This document shows positions 11,255-23,310 of a stretch of 64,000 nucleotides of DNA, piece after piece; within the stretch, counting starts at the first letter, position 1; every line of letters starts with the position of its first letter. Under the pieces are notes generated by a model. It saw nothing but the letters and a program-made list of their open reading frames with translations, ran no database searches and had not been told where the DNA came from. The stretch spans positions 248,001 to 312,000 of the forward strand of contig CATKHW010000012.1 in the NCBI GenBank assembly GCA_949752795.1, given 5' to 3'. The stretch comes from Hyperoodon ampullatus (taxonomy: Eukaryota; Chordata; Mammalia; Artiodactyla; Ziphiidae). Made by a program: the position numbers and the translations under genes.

Positions 11255-11480
11255 AATCTTATAATTTATTATTACCAAAGGGGAAAGGTAGGAGAAGGGA
11301 TAAATTAACAGTTTGGGATTAACACATACACACTGCTATGTATAAAATAGATCATCAACAAGGAACTACTGTATAGCACAGGGAACTACACTGAATATTT
11401 TGCAATAACCTACAAGGGGAAATAATCTGAAAAAGAATAGATATTTTTATTGACATCATCTATCAATGACAGATAAAATG
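11255..11480 (+). mobile_element. L1 3' UTR fragment
   Basis: It carries the hallmark order of a cetartiodactyl L1 3' UTR: 'ttaccaaaggggaaaggt', then 'gtttgggattaac', 'actgctatgtataaaat', 'tactgtatagcacaggg' and 'aataatctgaaaaag'. It is an isolated 3' fragment and ends just before the first satellite-like monomer. Confidence 0.88.
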
Positions 11481-11696
11481 TAACCTAAGCAAGGCCGATG
11501 GTGAGCGCTTCTGACCCTGAAGATTTCAGTCATCTAAAGTTTGGGCTCTGCCTATTTCCCAAGGCCCTTAAAGGACATACGTGTAGCCGTAGCTTAAAAA
11601 TTCCCCAGTTTGGGGTTCGGGGAGGCACTGATTTGGAAAAATCCCTGGTGTTCTCCTTACATGCACGGGACCCTTCCTACAGCTAAAACATGCCTG
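11481..11696. other. Junction zone between L1 fragment and satellite edge
   Basis: About 200 bp between the L1 3' UTR and the first position that aligns convincingly to the 1.74-kb satellite. It may be a badly decayed satellite stretch, but I cannot show it. Confidence 0.3.
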
Positions 11697-13433
11697 TCAC
11701 ACCTAGAGGATGGTACACCATTTGATCGGAAAGAGTTTGGAAAAGGCACCTCATCTCCTCATCGCCTGGTGCTCGGGTTCAACCCTCCAGCATCTTTCCT
11801 AACAATCTCCTCACTTGGGGATATCAGCACCGTCAACATCCTGTTGCACACAGTTTGGAATTTGTCCAGAGGATGAAGCGGAAGGATGAGAAAAATTTAG
11901 AGACAAGTCTTAGGTGTTCGGACAGGCACATGCCACTCTAATTTCCAATCCAGAAGACAAATTCATCAAAGGCTAGAATTGCCCACGGAAACAGAATAGG
12001 GCTAGAGGAAATCCCGCTGTTTTGTGTCCAGTTTCCAAAAACACAAGTTGAAAAATGGAACTCAGGGGCACTAAAATTCATGAAACTGCAGAGTTGAAAA
12101 TATCTATCGTCGAAAAATGTCTTGAGGTAAGTCACAGAAAAGGACTTGTAAGCAAGGGAGAGTGGCAGGAAACAGATTTGAAGAGGTAGAAAGGACTCCC
12201 CATTAAAGCACAAGAAAAGGGGCTGAACATCGCCAATGATGCAGTTGGCCAAAAAGGGTGTATGCATTTTTTCTGAATATATTCAAGTAAAGGCCATACA
12301 CACTTTTTATCCAACCCAACAGGTGGGCACTGGAAATCAATATCACAAAATGTATCACTTCACATCAGTCAGAAGGGCCATCCACATAAAGTGTAAACAC
12401 CAGAAATGCAGGACAGGGCGAGGAGAAAAGGGAGCCCTGTGAGGCTGATAGTGGAAATGTAATTTGCCAACGGCCACTCTGGAGAAGTGTATTGTGTTTG
12501 CTAAAACATCTAAAAAATGAGCTACAGAGCATAGGGCACTTGCACTCATGGGCGTGTACCTTGGGAAAAACAAAAATCGACAGAAAACAGGCACCCGGAC
12601 GTTTACCACCTCTCTGTTAAAAAGGGCCTCAACTTGGATATAACCTAAATGTTCCTGGAAGGATAAAATGGATAAAAGAGATGGGGTACTTATGTAGAGT
12701 GGAATATTACTCATCCAGAAATCAATGAAATAAGGCCAGTTGTAACAACTCTGGAGGAGTTACATACGATCATTCTAAGTGACATATGTCAGAAAGAAAA
12801 AGACACATATCATAAGATGTCACTTAAAGGTGGAATCAAAAATGGCTACACATGAAATAAATTACAAAACAGAAACATAGTCAAATATGTAGAAAATAGA
12901 CATAAGGCTGCTAAATGGGAAAGGTGGGGAATGGTGAAGTATTATCCAGGAGGTTGAAATTAGCAAAGATAGCATTCCAAGTACCAAATTGAATAACTGA
13001 CAAGGCCTACACGGTACCTCAAAGAACTGCACTCAGCCCACTCAAGTCACTGGAAAATAATACATATGACTGGTAAGCATCTGAAAAAGAAGTTATTGTT
13101 GTCTCACAGTACATGAATCAAGTGGATATACAGCAGCAAAAAACAGAGCTTTGAAAATCAGCTGTAACCAATATAAAAATAAATTTAAAACTATTTATAA
13201 AAACAGTGAGACAGGCAAAAATTCTTACAACTTTTGTTGAAGGGCTACGATGTAACATGGATTGAACACATGTAGACCCACAGCAGGATGATTATATAAG
13301 GCTGGAAGCTATGCACGCTAAGAGATGTTAGAGAGGCTGGGTGAGGAAATGCAGACCTTTTAAAGTAATACTGCCTGGTACCCATTCCATGGGTCCCAAA
13401 TCTACAGGTTCAAGGGAATCTTCTGACAGCGAA
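11697..13433 (+). repeat. Diverged ~1.74-kb satellite monomer D1 (array edge)
   Basis: It aligns along its whole length with the homogeneous monomers right of 34 kb but with many substitutions. It shares landmarks such as 'aacatg' at 11697, 'gttgaaaaatgga' near 12047, the decayed palindrome near 12244-12315 and an L1-derived half from about 12330. The distance to the same landmark in the next monomer is 1737 bp. Confidence 0.85.
12244..12315. repeat. Decayed palindrome of satellite monomer D1
   Basis: It can still be recognised by a 'gttggccaaaaaggg' left arm, a 'gaatatattc' centre and a 'tccaac' right end. Indels and many mismatches have destroyed much of the pairing. It shows that the palindrome is as old as the oldest monomer here. 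Confidence 0.7.
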
Positions 13434-15174
13434 AACATGCCTGGGAAACCGAGATGAATGTACACCGTGTGCTCAGGAAAGGTGTCTAAAATGCACCTCA
13501 TTTTTGATCTCCTGGTGCTGGGGTTCGCCATTCCAGCCACATTACTAACAATCTCCCCACTTGGAGAATCAGCACCTTTAACCTTCTGCTTCACACAGTT
13601 TGCAATTTGTGCAGAGGATAAATGGGAAGAGGGGGAACCAATGAGAGATTAGCTGTAGGACTTTTGACAGGCACATGTCACTCTAATTTCCCATTAGGAA
13701 GAAAAATTAACCAAAGGCTCAGCCTGCCTCCCCAGAACCAGAATAGGGCCAGAAGTAATCCAATGGTTTGGCGGCCAGCTCACAAAAAAAGCGAGTTGCA
13801 AAATGGAGCTCAGGAGCAGACAATTCAAAGACCTGCAAAGATATAAATGATAACCAACGTCCAAAAATATATTCAGGTAAGGTAACGAAGAGGATCTGAA
13901 TGAGAGGCAGAATTGCAGGAAACAGATTTCAAAAGGTAGATTGTACTCACATTTAAAGCATATGAAAAGCAGCAGAATTTCTAAAATGATGCGGTTGGGC
14001 AAAAGGGTGTATGCTTTTTTTTCGTGAATATCTTCAGGAAAAAAACACATGCAGAGTTTTTGGCCAACCAAGCAAGAGGGAAATGCAAATCCACACAACA
14101 AAGAAGTCTCAATTTCCACTGCTCAGAAAGGCCATCCAAAAAATGTGTACAAACCAGAAATGCAGGAGAGGCCATGGAAAACAGGGAGCCTAGTCACGCT
14201 GATGGGTGGGGTATAAATATCCAAGAGCCACTCTGAAGAAGTGTATGCTGTTTTTAAAACATCTAAAATACAAAGCCCCAGAGCAAGGGGATTTCAACTC
14301 ATGGACATATAACTTGGGAAGACTAAATGTCAATAAGACACAGGCACCCCAAAGTTTAGGGCTGCTCTGCATACAAGAACCTCAACTTTGGTACACCTAA
14401 AATATCCCAGGAAAAAGAGAAATGCATAAAGAACTTGTGGTAATTTTGCACAACGGAATATCACTCAGACGTGAAATCAATGTATATAAGGCCAGTAGCA
14501 GCATAATGAGTGGATTTACGTATGATGATTTTAAGGGAAATTAGTCACACAGAAAAAGAATCTTATCATAAGATATCACTTATAGAGGGAATGTCAATAT
14601 CACAACACATGAACTGAATTAGGAAAGAGAACAGAGTCTCACATTTAGCAAAAATCTCTTATGCCTGCTTCAGGGGAAAGGAGAGGTGGGGTGATGCATA
14701 AAACCAGAGTTTGATATTAGCACAGGTACCATTCCATAAACCAAATACAGAATAGACAAGACCTACACCTTCCTCAGTGAACGGGACTCAACACCCCTAT
14801 GCCCCACAGAGGAATATATCTGACTACTAAGAATCTTATAACTTATGTATTGATATGTCTCCGTAAGGGAATCAATTGTGTCTAGACTGGCATAAACACG
14901 TCAGTGAAAATCAGCTCAACCCCATTATAAAAATGAATTTCAAAAAAACCCCCAAAAAACAGCGAAATTCTTACACAATTCCTTCAGGGGTTCTGATGAA
15001 ACCTGGAATGACCCTATCTGCAAAGACAGCTGGATGAGACATAAGGCTGGACACTTGGGACTGAGAGAACTGGTGAGATTGGGAGAGAAAATGCAGACCT
15101 TTTAAAGTAGTAATGCATGCCACCATTCCATGTGTCCCAAATCTCCAGGTAGAAGGGAATATCACTACAATTAT
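13434..15174 (+). repeat. Diverged ~1.74-kb satellite monomer D2
   Basis: Second edge monomer, 1741 bp to the next landmark. It holds the full order: a non-L1 half, a decayed 74-bp palindrome at 13994-14067, then an L1-derived half ending in an A-rich run near 14940-14965. It is more similar to the main array than D1 is. Confidence 0.88.
13994..14067. repeat. Decayed palindrome of satellite monomer D2
   Basis: Exactly 74 bp from 'gttgggcaaaag' to 'tttttggccaac', with mismatches along both arms and a changed centre. The length is preserved although the sequence has drifted. Confidence 0.75.
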
Positions 15175-15754
15175 AACATGTATGGGAAACCTAGAAAATG
15201 GACACCCTGTGATGGCGAAAGGTTTCTAAAACACTCCTAATTTTTCCTCTCCTTGTGCTCCACTTTGGCATTCCAACTGCTTTACTATCAATCTCCCAAC
15301 TTAGGAGAGTCAGCCCCTATAACCTCCTGGTTCGCACAGTTTGCTAATTGTGCAGAGGATGAAAGGGAAGAGGGAGAACCAATCAGAGAGTAGATGTAGG
15401 CATTTGGACGGGCACATGTCACTCTAATTTCCCGGCAGGAAGAAGAATTAACCAAAGCCTCAGCCACCCACAGGGAACCAATATAGCCACCCCTGGAACC
15501 AGTATAGGTCCTGAAGCAAAATTGTGGATTTGCGGCCAGCTCACAAAGATGGGATTTGAAAATTGGAGCTCAGGGGCACAGCAATTCACAAACCTGCAGA
15601 CTTATAAAGTACTACTCTTTTCCAAAAATCTGTTGATGGAAGGCAATGAAGCGGCCTTGAAAATGAGGCAGAATTGCACAAAATATATTTCAAGAGGTAA
15701 ATTGGAATCGCCTTTAAAGCACAGGAAAAGCATCCCAACTTGGACAGAGATGCA

Positions 15755-15828
15755 CTTGGCCAAAAAGGGCGTATGCCTTTTCTCCTGAATATATTCAGAA
15801 GAAAACGCATACACCCTTTTTGGCCAAT
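15755..15828. repeat. Palindrome of satellite monomer D3
   Basis: 74 bp with four mismatched pairs out of 37. It starts with 'cttggccaaaaagggcg', is centred on 'gaatatattc' and ends with 'ctttttggccaat'. It is intermediate between the decayed and the perfect versions. Confidence 0.9.
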
Positions 15829-15921
15829 CAAGCAAGCGCGCAATACAAATCCACGCTACAAAGAATTGTCACTTACCACTGGTCAAAAGGGACATCCGAA
15901 TATCTGTAAAAACCAGAAAGG

Positions 15922-16138
15922 TTGGGCTTCCCTGGTGGCGCAGTGGTTGCGAGTCTGCCTGCCGATGCAGGGACACGGGTTCGTGACCCGGTCTGGGAGG
16001 ATCCCACGTGCCGCGGAGCGGCTGGTCCCGTGAGCCATGGCAACTGGGCCTGCGCGTCCGGAGCCTGTGCCCCGCAATGGGAGAGGCCACAGCAGTGAGA
16101 GGCCCGCATACAGAAAAAAAAAAAAAAAAAAAAAACAA
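15922..16138 (+). mobile_element. tRNA-derived SINE of cetacean/CHR type
   Basis: The body begins with 'gggcttccctggtggcgcag' at about 15924. It has an RNA polymerase III A box (15936-15946, TGGCGCAGTGG) and B box (15978-15988, GGTTCGTGACC), a tRNA-unrelated region to about 16110, and an A tail from about 16114 to 16135. It is flanked by an 8-bp target-site duplication, CAGAAAGG (15914-15921 and 16139-16146). Uninterrupted satellite monomers carry this site once, for example 32482-32489. The sequence matches the SINE type very common in whales and dolphins and related to the CHR family of cetaceans, hippos and ruminants. The low divergence and intact tail suggest a fairly recent insertion. 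Confidence 0.93.
15936..15988 (+). promoter_or_regulatory. RNA polymerase III internal promoter (A and B boxes) of the SINE
   Basis: The A box at 15936-15946 and B box at 15978-15988 are both close to consensus, with 31 bases between them, as in tRNA genes. Whether it is transcribed depends on the surrounding heterochromatin and cannot be told from sequence. Confidence 0.8.
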
Positions 16139-16829
16139 CAGAAAGGCAAGAGAGAGATGGCAAGGGCATGAAGCAATGTGATCCCAATGGTCATGGAGGA
16201 TTGTGATGACAAGCGCATGGAGAATTGTGATGACAAGATTATGTACCATTTTGTTGACAAAGGCAAGGAGCATTATGATGACAAGGTTCATGGAGCACTG
16301 TGATGACAAGCATCACGGAGCATAGTGATTACAAGGGTCATGGAGCATTGGGATGACAAGCGCATGGATCATTGTGATGACAATGGTCATGGAGCATTTT
16401 AATGACAAGAGTCCCGGATCATTGTGTTGTCAGGGTTCATGCAGCGTTGTGATGACAGTGGTCATGGAGCATTGTGATGACAGGGGTCATGGCGCATTGT
16501 GATGAGAAGGTCATGGAGCATTGGGCTGAAAATGTCCATGGAGTACCGTGATGACAGGGGTCATGGAGCATTGTGATGACAAGGTACTGGAGCACTGTGA
16601 TGAGAAGACCATGGAGCCTTGTGATGACAAGTCTCATGGAGCATTCTGATGAAAAGTGCCATGGAGCATTGTGATTACAGGGGTCTTGGAGCATTGTGAT
16701 GACAAGGGCATGGAGCATTGGGATGAGAAGGCCATGGAGCGTTCTGATGACATGCATCATGGAGCTTTGTGATGACAAGGGCATGGAGCATTGTGATTAC
16801 AGCGGTCTTGGAGCACTGTGATGAAAAGG

Positions 16830-19800
16830 GCATGGATCATTGTGATGAAAAAGGCATGGAGCCTTGTCATGACAGGGTTCAAGGAGCAAACTGACAACAA
16901 GTGTCAGGGAGCATTGTGATGACAAGGGTATTGAGTATTGTGATGACAAAGGTCATGGAGCACTGTGATGAGAAGACCATGGATAATTGTGATGACGAGC
17001 GTCATGGGGCGTTGTGATGATAAGTGTTATGGAACATATTGATCACAAGGATTTGGAGCATTTTGATGACAGAGGTCATGGAGCATTTTGGTTTCATTGT
17101 GATGACAATAGCCTGAAGCATTATGATGATGGGCATGGTGCATTGTGATGACAGGGTTCATGGAGCATTGAGATGAAAAGGGGCATGGAGCATTGCGATT
17201 ACAGGAGTCTTGGAGCATTGTGATGACAAAGGCATGGAACATCGTGAATGAGAAGGCCATGGAGCATTCTGTTGACATGCGTCATGGAGCTTTGTGATGA
17301 CAAGGGCATGGAGCATTGTGATTACAGGGGTCTTGGAGCATTGTGATGACAAGGGTCATGGAGCCTTGTGATGACAAGGCTGTGGAACATTGTGATGGCA
17401 GGGGTCATGGAGCATTGTTATGACAGGGGTAATGGAGCATTGTGATGACAAGGGCATGGAGCATTGGTCTGAAAAGTTTCATGGATTATTGTGATGAGAG
17501 GGGGCAAGGAGCATTGTGATGACAAGGGCATGGAACACTGTGATACATGGGTCATGGAGGATTGTAATGAGAAGCGCATGGAGCATTGTGATAAGAATGG
17601 CATCGAGCATTGTGATGAAAAGCATCATGGAGCCTGTGATGACAAGGGCATGGAACAATGTGATGAGAGGGTTCATGGAGCATTGTGATGACAATGGCAT
17701 GCAGCATTGTGATGACAAGGGTCATTGAGCTTTGTAATGACAAAGGTCATGGAGCATTTTGATGACAAGGGTGTGGTGCATTCTGTTGTGAAGGGCAGGG
17801 AGCATTGTGATGACAGGGGTTATGGAACATTGTGATGTCAGGGGAATGGAGCATTGTGATGATAAAGGCATGTAGCATTGTTGTGACAAGGGTCATGGAA
17901 TATTGTGATGACAGGGGTGAGGGAGTATTGTGTTGACTAGTGATTGAACATTGTGATATCAGTGGTGAGAGAGCATTTTGATGAGAAGTGCATGGAGCAG
18001 TGTGATGACAAGGTTTATGGAGCATTGTGATGACAAAGATGTGGAGCATTGTGATGACAAGTGCATGGCACATTGTGATGCCATGGGTCATGGAGTATTG
18101 TGCTAACAAAGGCATTGATCATTGGGAGGACAAGGGTCACCAAGCATTGTGATGAAATGTTCATGGAGCTCTGTGGTGACAAAGGTCACAGAGCATTGTG
18201 ATGACGAGGGCATGGACCATTGTAATGACAAAGGTCATGAAGCATTGTGATGACTGGAGTCATGGAGCATTGTGATGACAGGGGTCATAGAGCATTGTGA
18301 TGAAAGGGCATGGAGCATTGTGATGACAGGGGCATGTTGCATTGGTTTGACAAGTTTCAGGGATTATTGTGATGACAGTGGGCATGGCGCATTGTGATGA
18401 CAAGGGCATGGAGCATTGTGATGAGAAGGTCATGGAGTATTGTGAAGAAGGGTGTCAGGGAGCATTGTGATGACATATGTCGTGGTCCATTGCGATGACA
18501 ATGGAATGGAGCATTGTGATGCCAAGTGTCATGGAGGATTGTGATGACAAAGGTAATGGAGCATTTTGATGACAAGCGCTTGGGGCATTGTGATGACAAG
18601 GGTCATGGAGCATTGTGATAACAAGGGCCATTGAGAATTTTGATGACATGTTCATGAAGCATTGTGATGACAATCACATGGAGCTTGCTGTGACAGGGAT
18701 CATGGAGCAGTGCGATGAAAAGTGCATAGAGAATTGTGATGACAAAGCATGTAACACTGTGATGAAAAGCATCATGGAGCACAGTGATGCCAAGAACGTG
18801 GAGAATTGTTATGACAGGGGACATGGAGCATTGTGATGACCAGGGCATGGAGTATTGTGATGGCAAGACCGTGGAGCATTGTGATGAGAAGACCATGGAT
18901 AATTGTGATGATGAGCGTCATGGAGCACTGTAATGACAAGGGGTATGGAGCATTGTGATGACAGGGGTCATGGAGCATTGTGATGACAAGGTTCATGGAG
19001 CATTCTGATGACAAGCTTGTGGAGTATTTTGATGACAATGACATGGAGCATTTTGATGAAAATGGCATGGGGCATTGTGATGAAAAAGACATGGAGCCTT
19101 TTCATGACAGTTTTCAGGGAGCATTCTGACGACAAGTGTCAGGGAGCATTGTGATGACAAAGGTCATGGAGAATTGTGACGACAAGGGCATGGAGTATTG
19201 TGATGACAAGCACATGGAGCTTGCTATGACGGGGTCATGGAGCATTGTGATGACAAGTGCATAGAGAATTGTGATGACAAAGCATGTAACACTGTGATGA
19301 GAAGTGTCATGGAGCATAGTGATGCCAAGATCGTGGAGAATTGTGATGACAGGGGACATGGAGCATTGTGATGACCAGGGCATGGAGCATTGCGATGGCA
19401 AGATCGTGGAGCACTGTGATGAGAAGACCATGGATAATTGTAATGACGAGGGTCATGGAGCACTGTAATGACAAGGGGTATAGAGCATTGTGATGACAGT
19501 GGTCATGGAGCATTGTGATGACCGGGGACATGGAGCATTGTGATGCCCAAGGCATGGAGCACTGTGATGGCAAGACCGTGGAGCATTGTGATGAGAAGAC
19601 CATGGATAATTGTGATGAGGAGCGTCATGGAGCACTGTAATGACAAGTGGTATGGAGCCTTGTGATGACAGGGGTCATGGAGCATTGTTATGACAGTGGT
19701 CATGGAGCATTGTGATGACAAGTGTCATGGAGCATTTTGATGACAAGGGCGTGGAGCATTGTGATGAGAAGACCATGGACAATTGTGATTACGAGTGTCA

Positions 19801-20140
19801 TGGAGCACTGTAATGACAGCAGTATGGAGCATTGTGATGACAGGGGTCATGGAGCATTGTGATGACTGGGGACATGGAGCATTGTGATGACCAGGGCATG
19901 GAGCATTGTGATGGCAAGACCGTGGAGCACTGTGATGAGAAAACCATGGATAATTGTGATGACGAACATCATGGAGCACTGTAATGACAAGGGGCATGGA
20001 GCATTGTGATGACAGGTGTCATGGAGCATTGTGATGACAGGGGTCATGGATCATTGAGATGACAAAGGTCACGGAGCATTCTGATGACAAGCTTGTGGAG
20101 TATTGTGATGACAATGGCATGAAGCATTGTGATGAAAAGG
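16830..20140. repeat. Higher-order block A of the minisatellite (~3.3 kb)
   Basis: Variant landmarks recur in block B at constant offset: 'tttcattgtgatgacaata' at 17092 and 20403 (3311), 'ggattatt' at 17483 and 20793 (3310), 'ggattattgt' at 18361 and 21719 (3358). After about 19350 the offset drops to 2995 (for example 19522 and 22517). Block A therefore contains ~360 bp that block B lacks. Boundaries are approximate. Confidence 0.85.
18819..19990. repeat. ~172-bp higher-order repeat (seven monomers) within block A
   Basis: A seven-monomer cassette containing 'ggacatggagc', 'ccagggcatggagc', 'ggcaagaccgtggagc', 'gagaagaccatggataattg' and 'gcactgtaatgac' repeats. The first element is at 18819, 19354, 19526 and 19870, with spacings of 172 and 344 between the later ones. 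The same cassette is at 22177, 22348, 22521 and 22865 in block B. Confidence 0.85.
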
Positions 20141-23100
20141 GCATGGATCATTGTGATGAAAAAGGCATGGAGACTTGTCATGACAGTGTTCAATGAGCAT
20201 ACTGATGACAAGTGTCAGGGAGCATTGTGATGACAAGTGTATTGAGAATTGTGATGACAAAGGTCATGGAGCATTGTGATGAGAAGTCCATGGATAATTG
20301 TGATGACCAGCGTCATGGGGCGTTGTGATGACAAGTGTTATGGAACATTGTGATCACAAGGGTTTGGAGCATTGTGATGAGAGAGGTCATGGAGAATTTT
20401 GATTTCATTGTGATGACAATAGCATGAAGCATTATGATGATGGGCATGGTGAATTGTGATGACAGGGTTCATGGAGCATTGAGATGAAAAGAGTCATGGA
20501 TCATTGTAATAACAAGGGTCTTGGAGCATTGTGATGACAAGGGCATGGAGTATTGTGATGAGAAGGCCATGGAGCATTCTGATGACATGCGTCAGGGAGC
20601 TTTGTGATGACATGGGCATGGAGCATTGTGATTACAGGGGTCTTGGAGCATTGTGATGACAAGGGCCATGGAGTCTTGTGATGACAAGGCCGTAGAACAT
20701 TGTGATGGCAGGGGTCATGCAGCATTGTTATGACAGGTGTAAGGGAGCATTGTGATGACAAGGGCATGGAGCATTGGTCTGAAAAGTTTCATGGATTATT
20801 GTGATGAGAGTGAGCATGGAGCATTGTGATGACAAGGGCACGGAACACAGTGATACATGTGTCATGGAGGATTGCAATGACAAGGGCATGGAGCATTGTG
20901 ATGACAAGCGTCATGGAGCTTTGTGATGACAACAGCATGGAGCAATGTGATGAGAGGTTTCATGGAGCTTTGTGATGACAATGGCATGGAGCATTGTGAT
21001 TCCAAGGGTCATGGAGCTTTGTGATGACATAGGCCATGGAGCATTTTGATGACAAGGGCGTGGTGCATTGTGATGAGAAGGGCAGGGAGCATTGTGATGA
21101 CAGGGTCATGGAGCATTGTGATGATAAGAGCATGTAGCATTGTTGTGACAATGGTCATGGAACATTGGGATGACAGGGTGGAGGGAGTATTGTGTTGACT
21201 AGTTATGGAACATTGTGATATCAGTGGTGAGAGAGCATTTTGATGAGAGGTGCATGGAGCATTGTGATGACAAGGCTGTGGAGCTTTGTGATGAGAAACG
21301 CAGGGCACATTGTGATGACATGGGTCATGGAACATTATGCTGACAAACGCATGGAGCATTGTGATGACAAGGTTTATGGAGCATTGTGATGACAAAGATG
21401 TGGAGCATTGTGATGACAAGCGCATGGCACATTTGATGCCATGTGTCATGGAGTAATGTGCTGACAAAGGCATGGAGCATTGTGATGACAAGGGTCACCG
21501 AGCATTGTGAAGAAATGTTCATGGAGTGTTGTGGTCACAAAGGTTACAGAGCCTTGTGATGACGAGGGCATGGACCATTGTGATGACAAAGGTCATGAAG
21601 CATTGTGATGACTGGAGTCACGGAGCATTGTGATGACAGGGGTCATAGAGCATTGTGATGAAAGGGCATGGAGCATTGTGATGACAGGGGCATGTTGCAT
21701 TGGTTTGACAATTTTCAGGGATTATTGTGATGACAGTGGGCATGGCGCATTGTGATGACAAGGGCATGGAGCATTGTGATGAGAAGGTCATGGAGTATTG
21801 TGAAGAAGGGTGTCAGGGAGCATTGTGATGACATATGTCATGGTCTATTGCAATGACAATGGAATGTAGCATTGTGATGCCAAGTGTCATGGAGGATTGT
21901 GATGACAAAGGTAATGGAGCATTTTGATGACAAGGGCTTGGAGCATTGTGATGACAAGGGTCATGGAGCATTGTGATAACAAGGGCCATTGAGAATTTTG
22001 ATGACATGTTCATGAAGCATTGTGATGACAATCACATGGAGCTTGCTATGACAGGGGTCATGGAGCATTGCGATGACAAGTGCATAGAGAATTGTGATGA
22101 CAAAACATGTAACACTGTGATGAGAAGTATCAGAGAGCATAGTGATACCAAGAACGTGGAGAATTGTTATGACAGGGGACATGGAGCATTGTGATGACCA
22201 GGGCATGGAGCATTGTGATGGCAAGACCGTGGAGCACTGTGATGAGAAGACCATGGATAATTGTGATGACGAGCGTCATGGAGCACTGTAATGACAAGGG
22301 GTATGGAGCATTGTGTTGACAGGGGTCATGGAGCATTGTGATGACTGGGGACATGGAGCATTGTGATGACCAGGGCATGGAGCCTTGTGATGTCAAGATC
22401 GTGGAGCACTGTGATGAGAAGATCATGGATAATTGTGATGACGAGTGTCATGGAGCACTGTAATGACAAGGGGTATAGAGCATTGTGATGACAGTGGTCA
22501 TGGAGCATTGTGATGACCGGGGACATGGAGCATTGTGATGCCCAAGGCATGGAGCACTGTGATGGCAAGACCGTGGAGCATTGTGATGAGAAGACCATGG
22601 ATAATTGTGATGAGGAGCGTCATGGAGCACTGTAATGACAAGTGGTATGGAGCCTTGTGATGACAGGGGTCATGGAGCATTGTTATGACAGTGGTCATGG
22701 AGCATTGTGATGACAAGGGTCATGGAGCATTTTGATGACAAGGGCGTGGAGCATTGTGATGAGAAGACCATGGACAATTGTGATTACGAGTGTCATGGAG
22801 CACTGTAATGACAAGCGGTATGGAGCATTGTGATGACAGGGTCATGGAGCATTGTGATGACTCGGGACATGGAGCATTGTGATGACCAGGGCATGGAGCA
22901 TTGTGATGGCAAGACCGTGGAGCACTGTGATGAGAAGACCATGGATAATTGTGATGACGAACATCATGAAGCACTGTAATGACAAGGGGCATGGAGCATT
23001 GTGATGACAGGTGTCATGGAGCATTGTGATGACAGGGGTCATGGATCATTGAGATGAAAAGTGTCACGGAGCATTCTGATGACAAGCTTGTGGAGTATTG

Positions 23101-23310
23101 TGATGACAATGGCATGGAGCATTGTGATGAAAAGGGCATGGATCATTGTGATGAAAAAGGCATGGAGACTTGTCACGACAGGTTTCAATGAGCAAACTGA
23201 TGACAAGTATCAGGGAGCATTGTGATGACAAGTGTATTGAGAATTGTGATTACAAAGGTCATGGAGCATTGTGATGAGAAGTCCATGGATAATTGTGATG
23301 ACGAGCGTCA
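20141..23310. repeat. Higher-order block B of the minisatellite
   Basis: This is a tandem duplicate of block A; the match is lost after about 23310. Long runs are almost identical, which means the duplication is much younger than the monomer array itself. Confidence 0.83.

Larger units (their letters stand above)
15175..16160 (+). repeat. Satellite monomer D3, left part (interrupted)
   Basis: The third edge monomer runs normally through its non-L1 half and a nearly intact palindrome (15755-15828, four mismatched pairs). It then enters the L1-derived half, where the SINE is inserted. It is broken off at about 16160 by the minisatellite. Its remainder is found at about 31150, on the far side of the minisatellite. 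Confidence 0.88.

Noticed and set aside
15922..16010. tRNA gene
   Set aside because: A and B boxes are present, but the cloverleaf arms do not form and the sequence continues into a SINE body with an A tail and target-site duplication.
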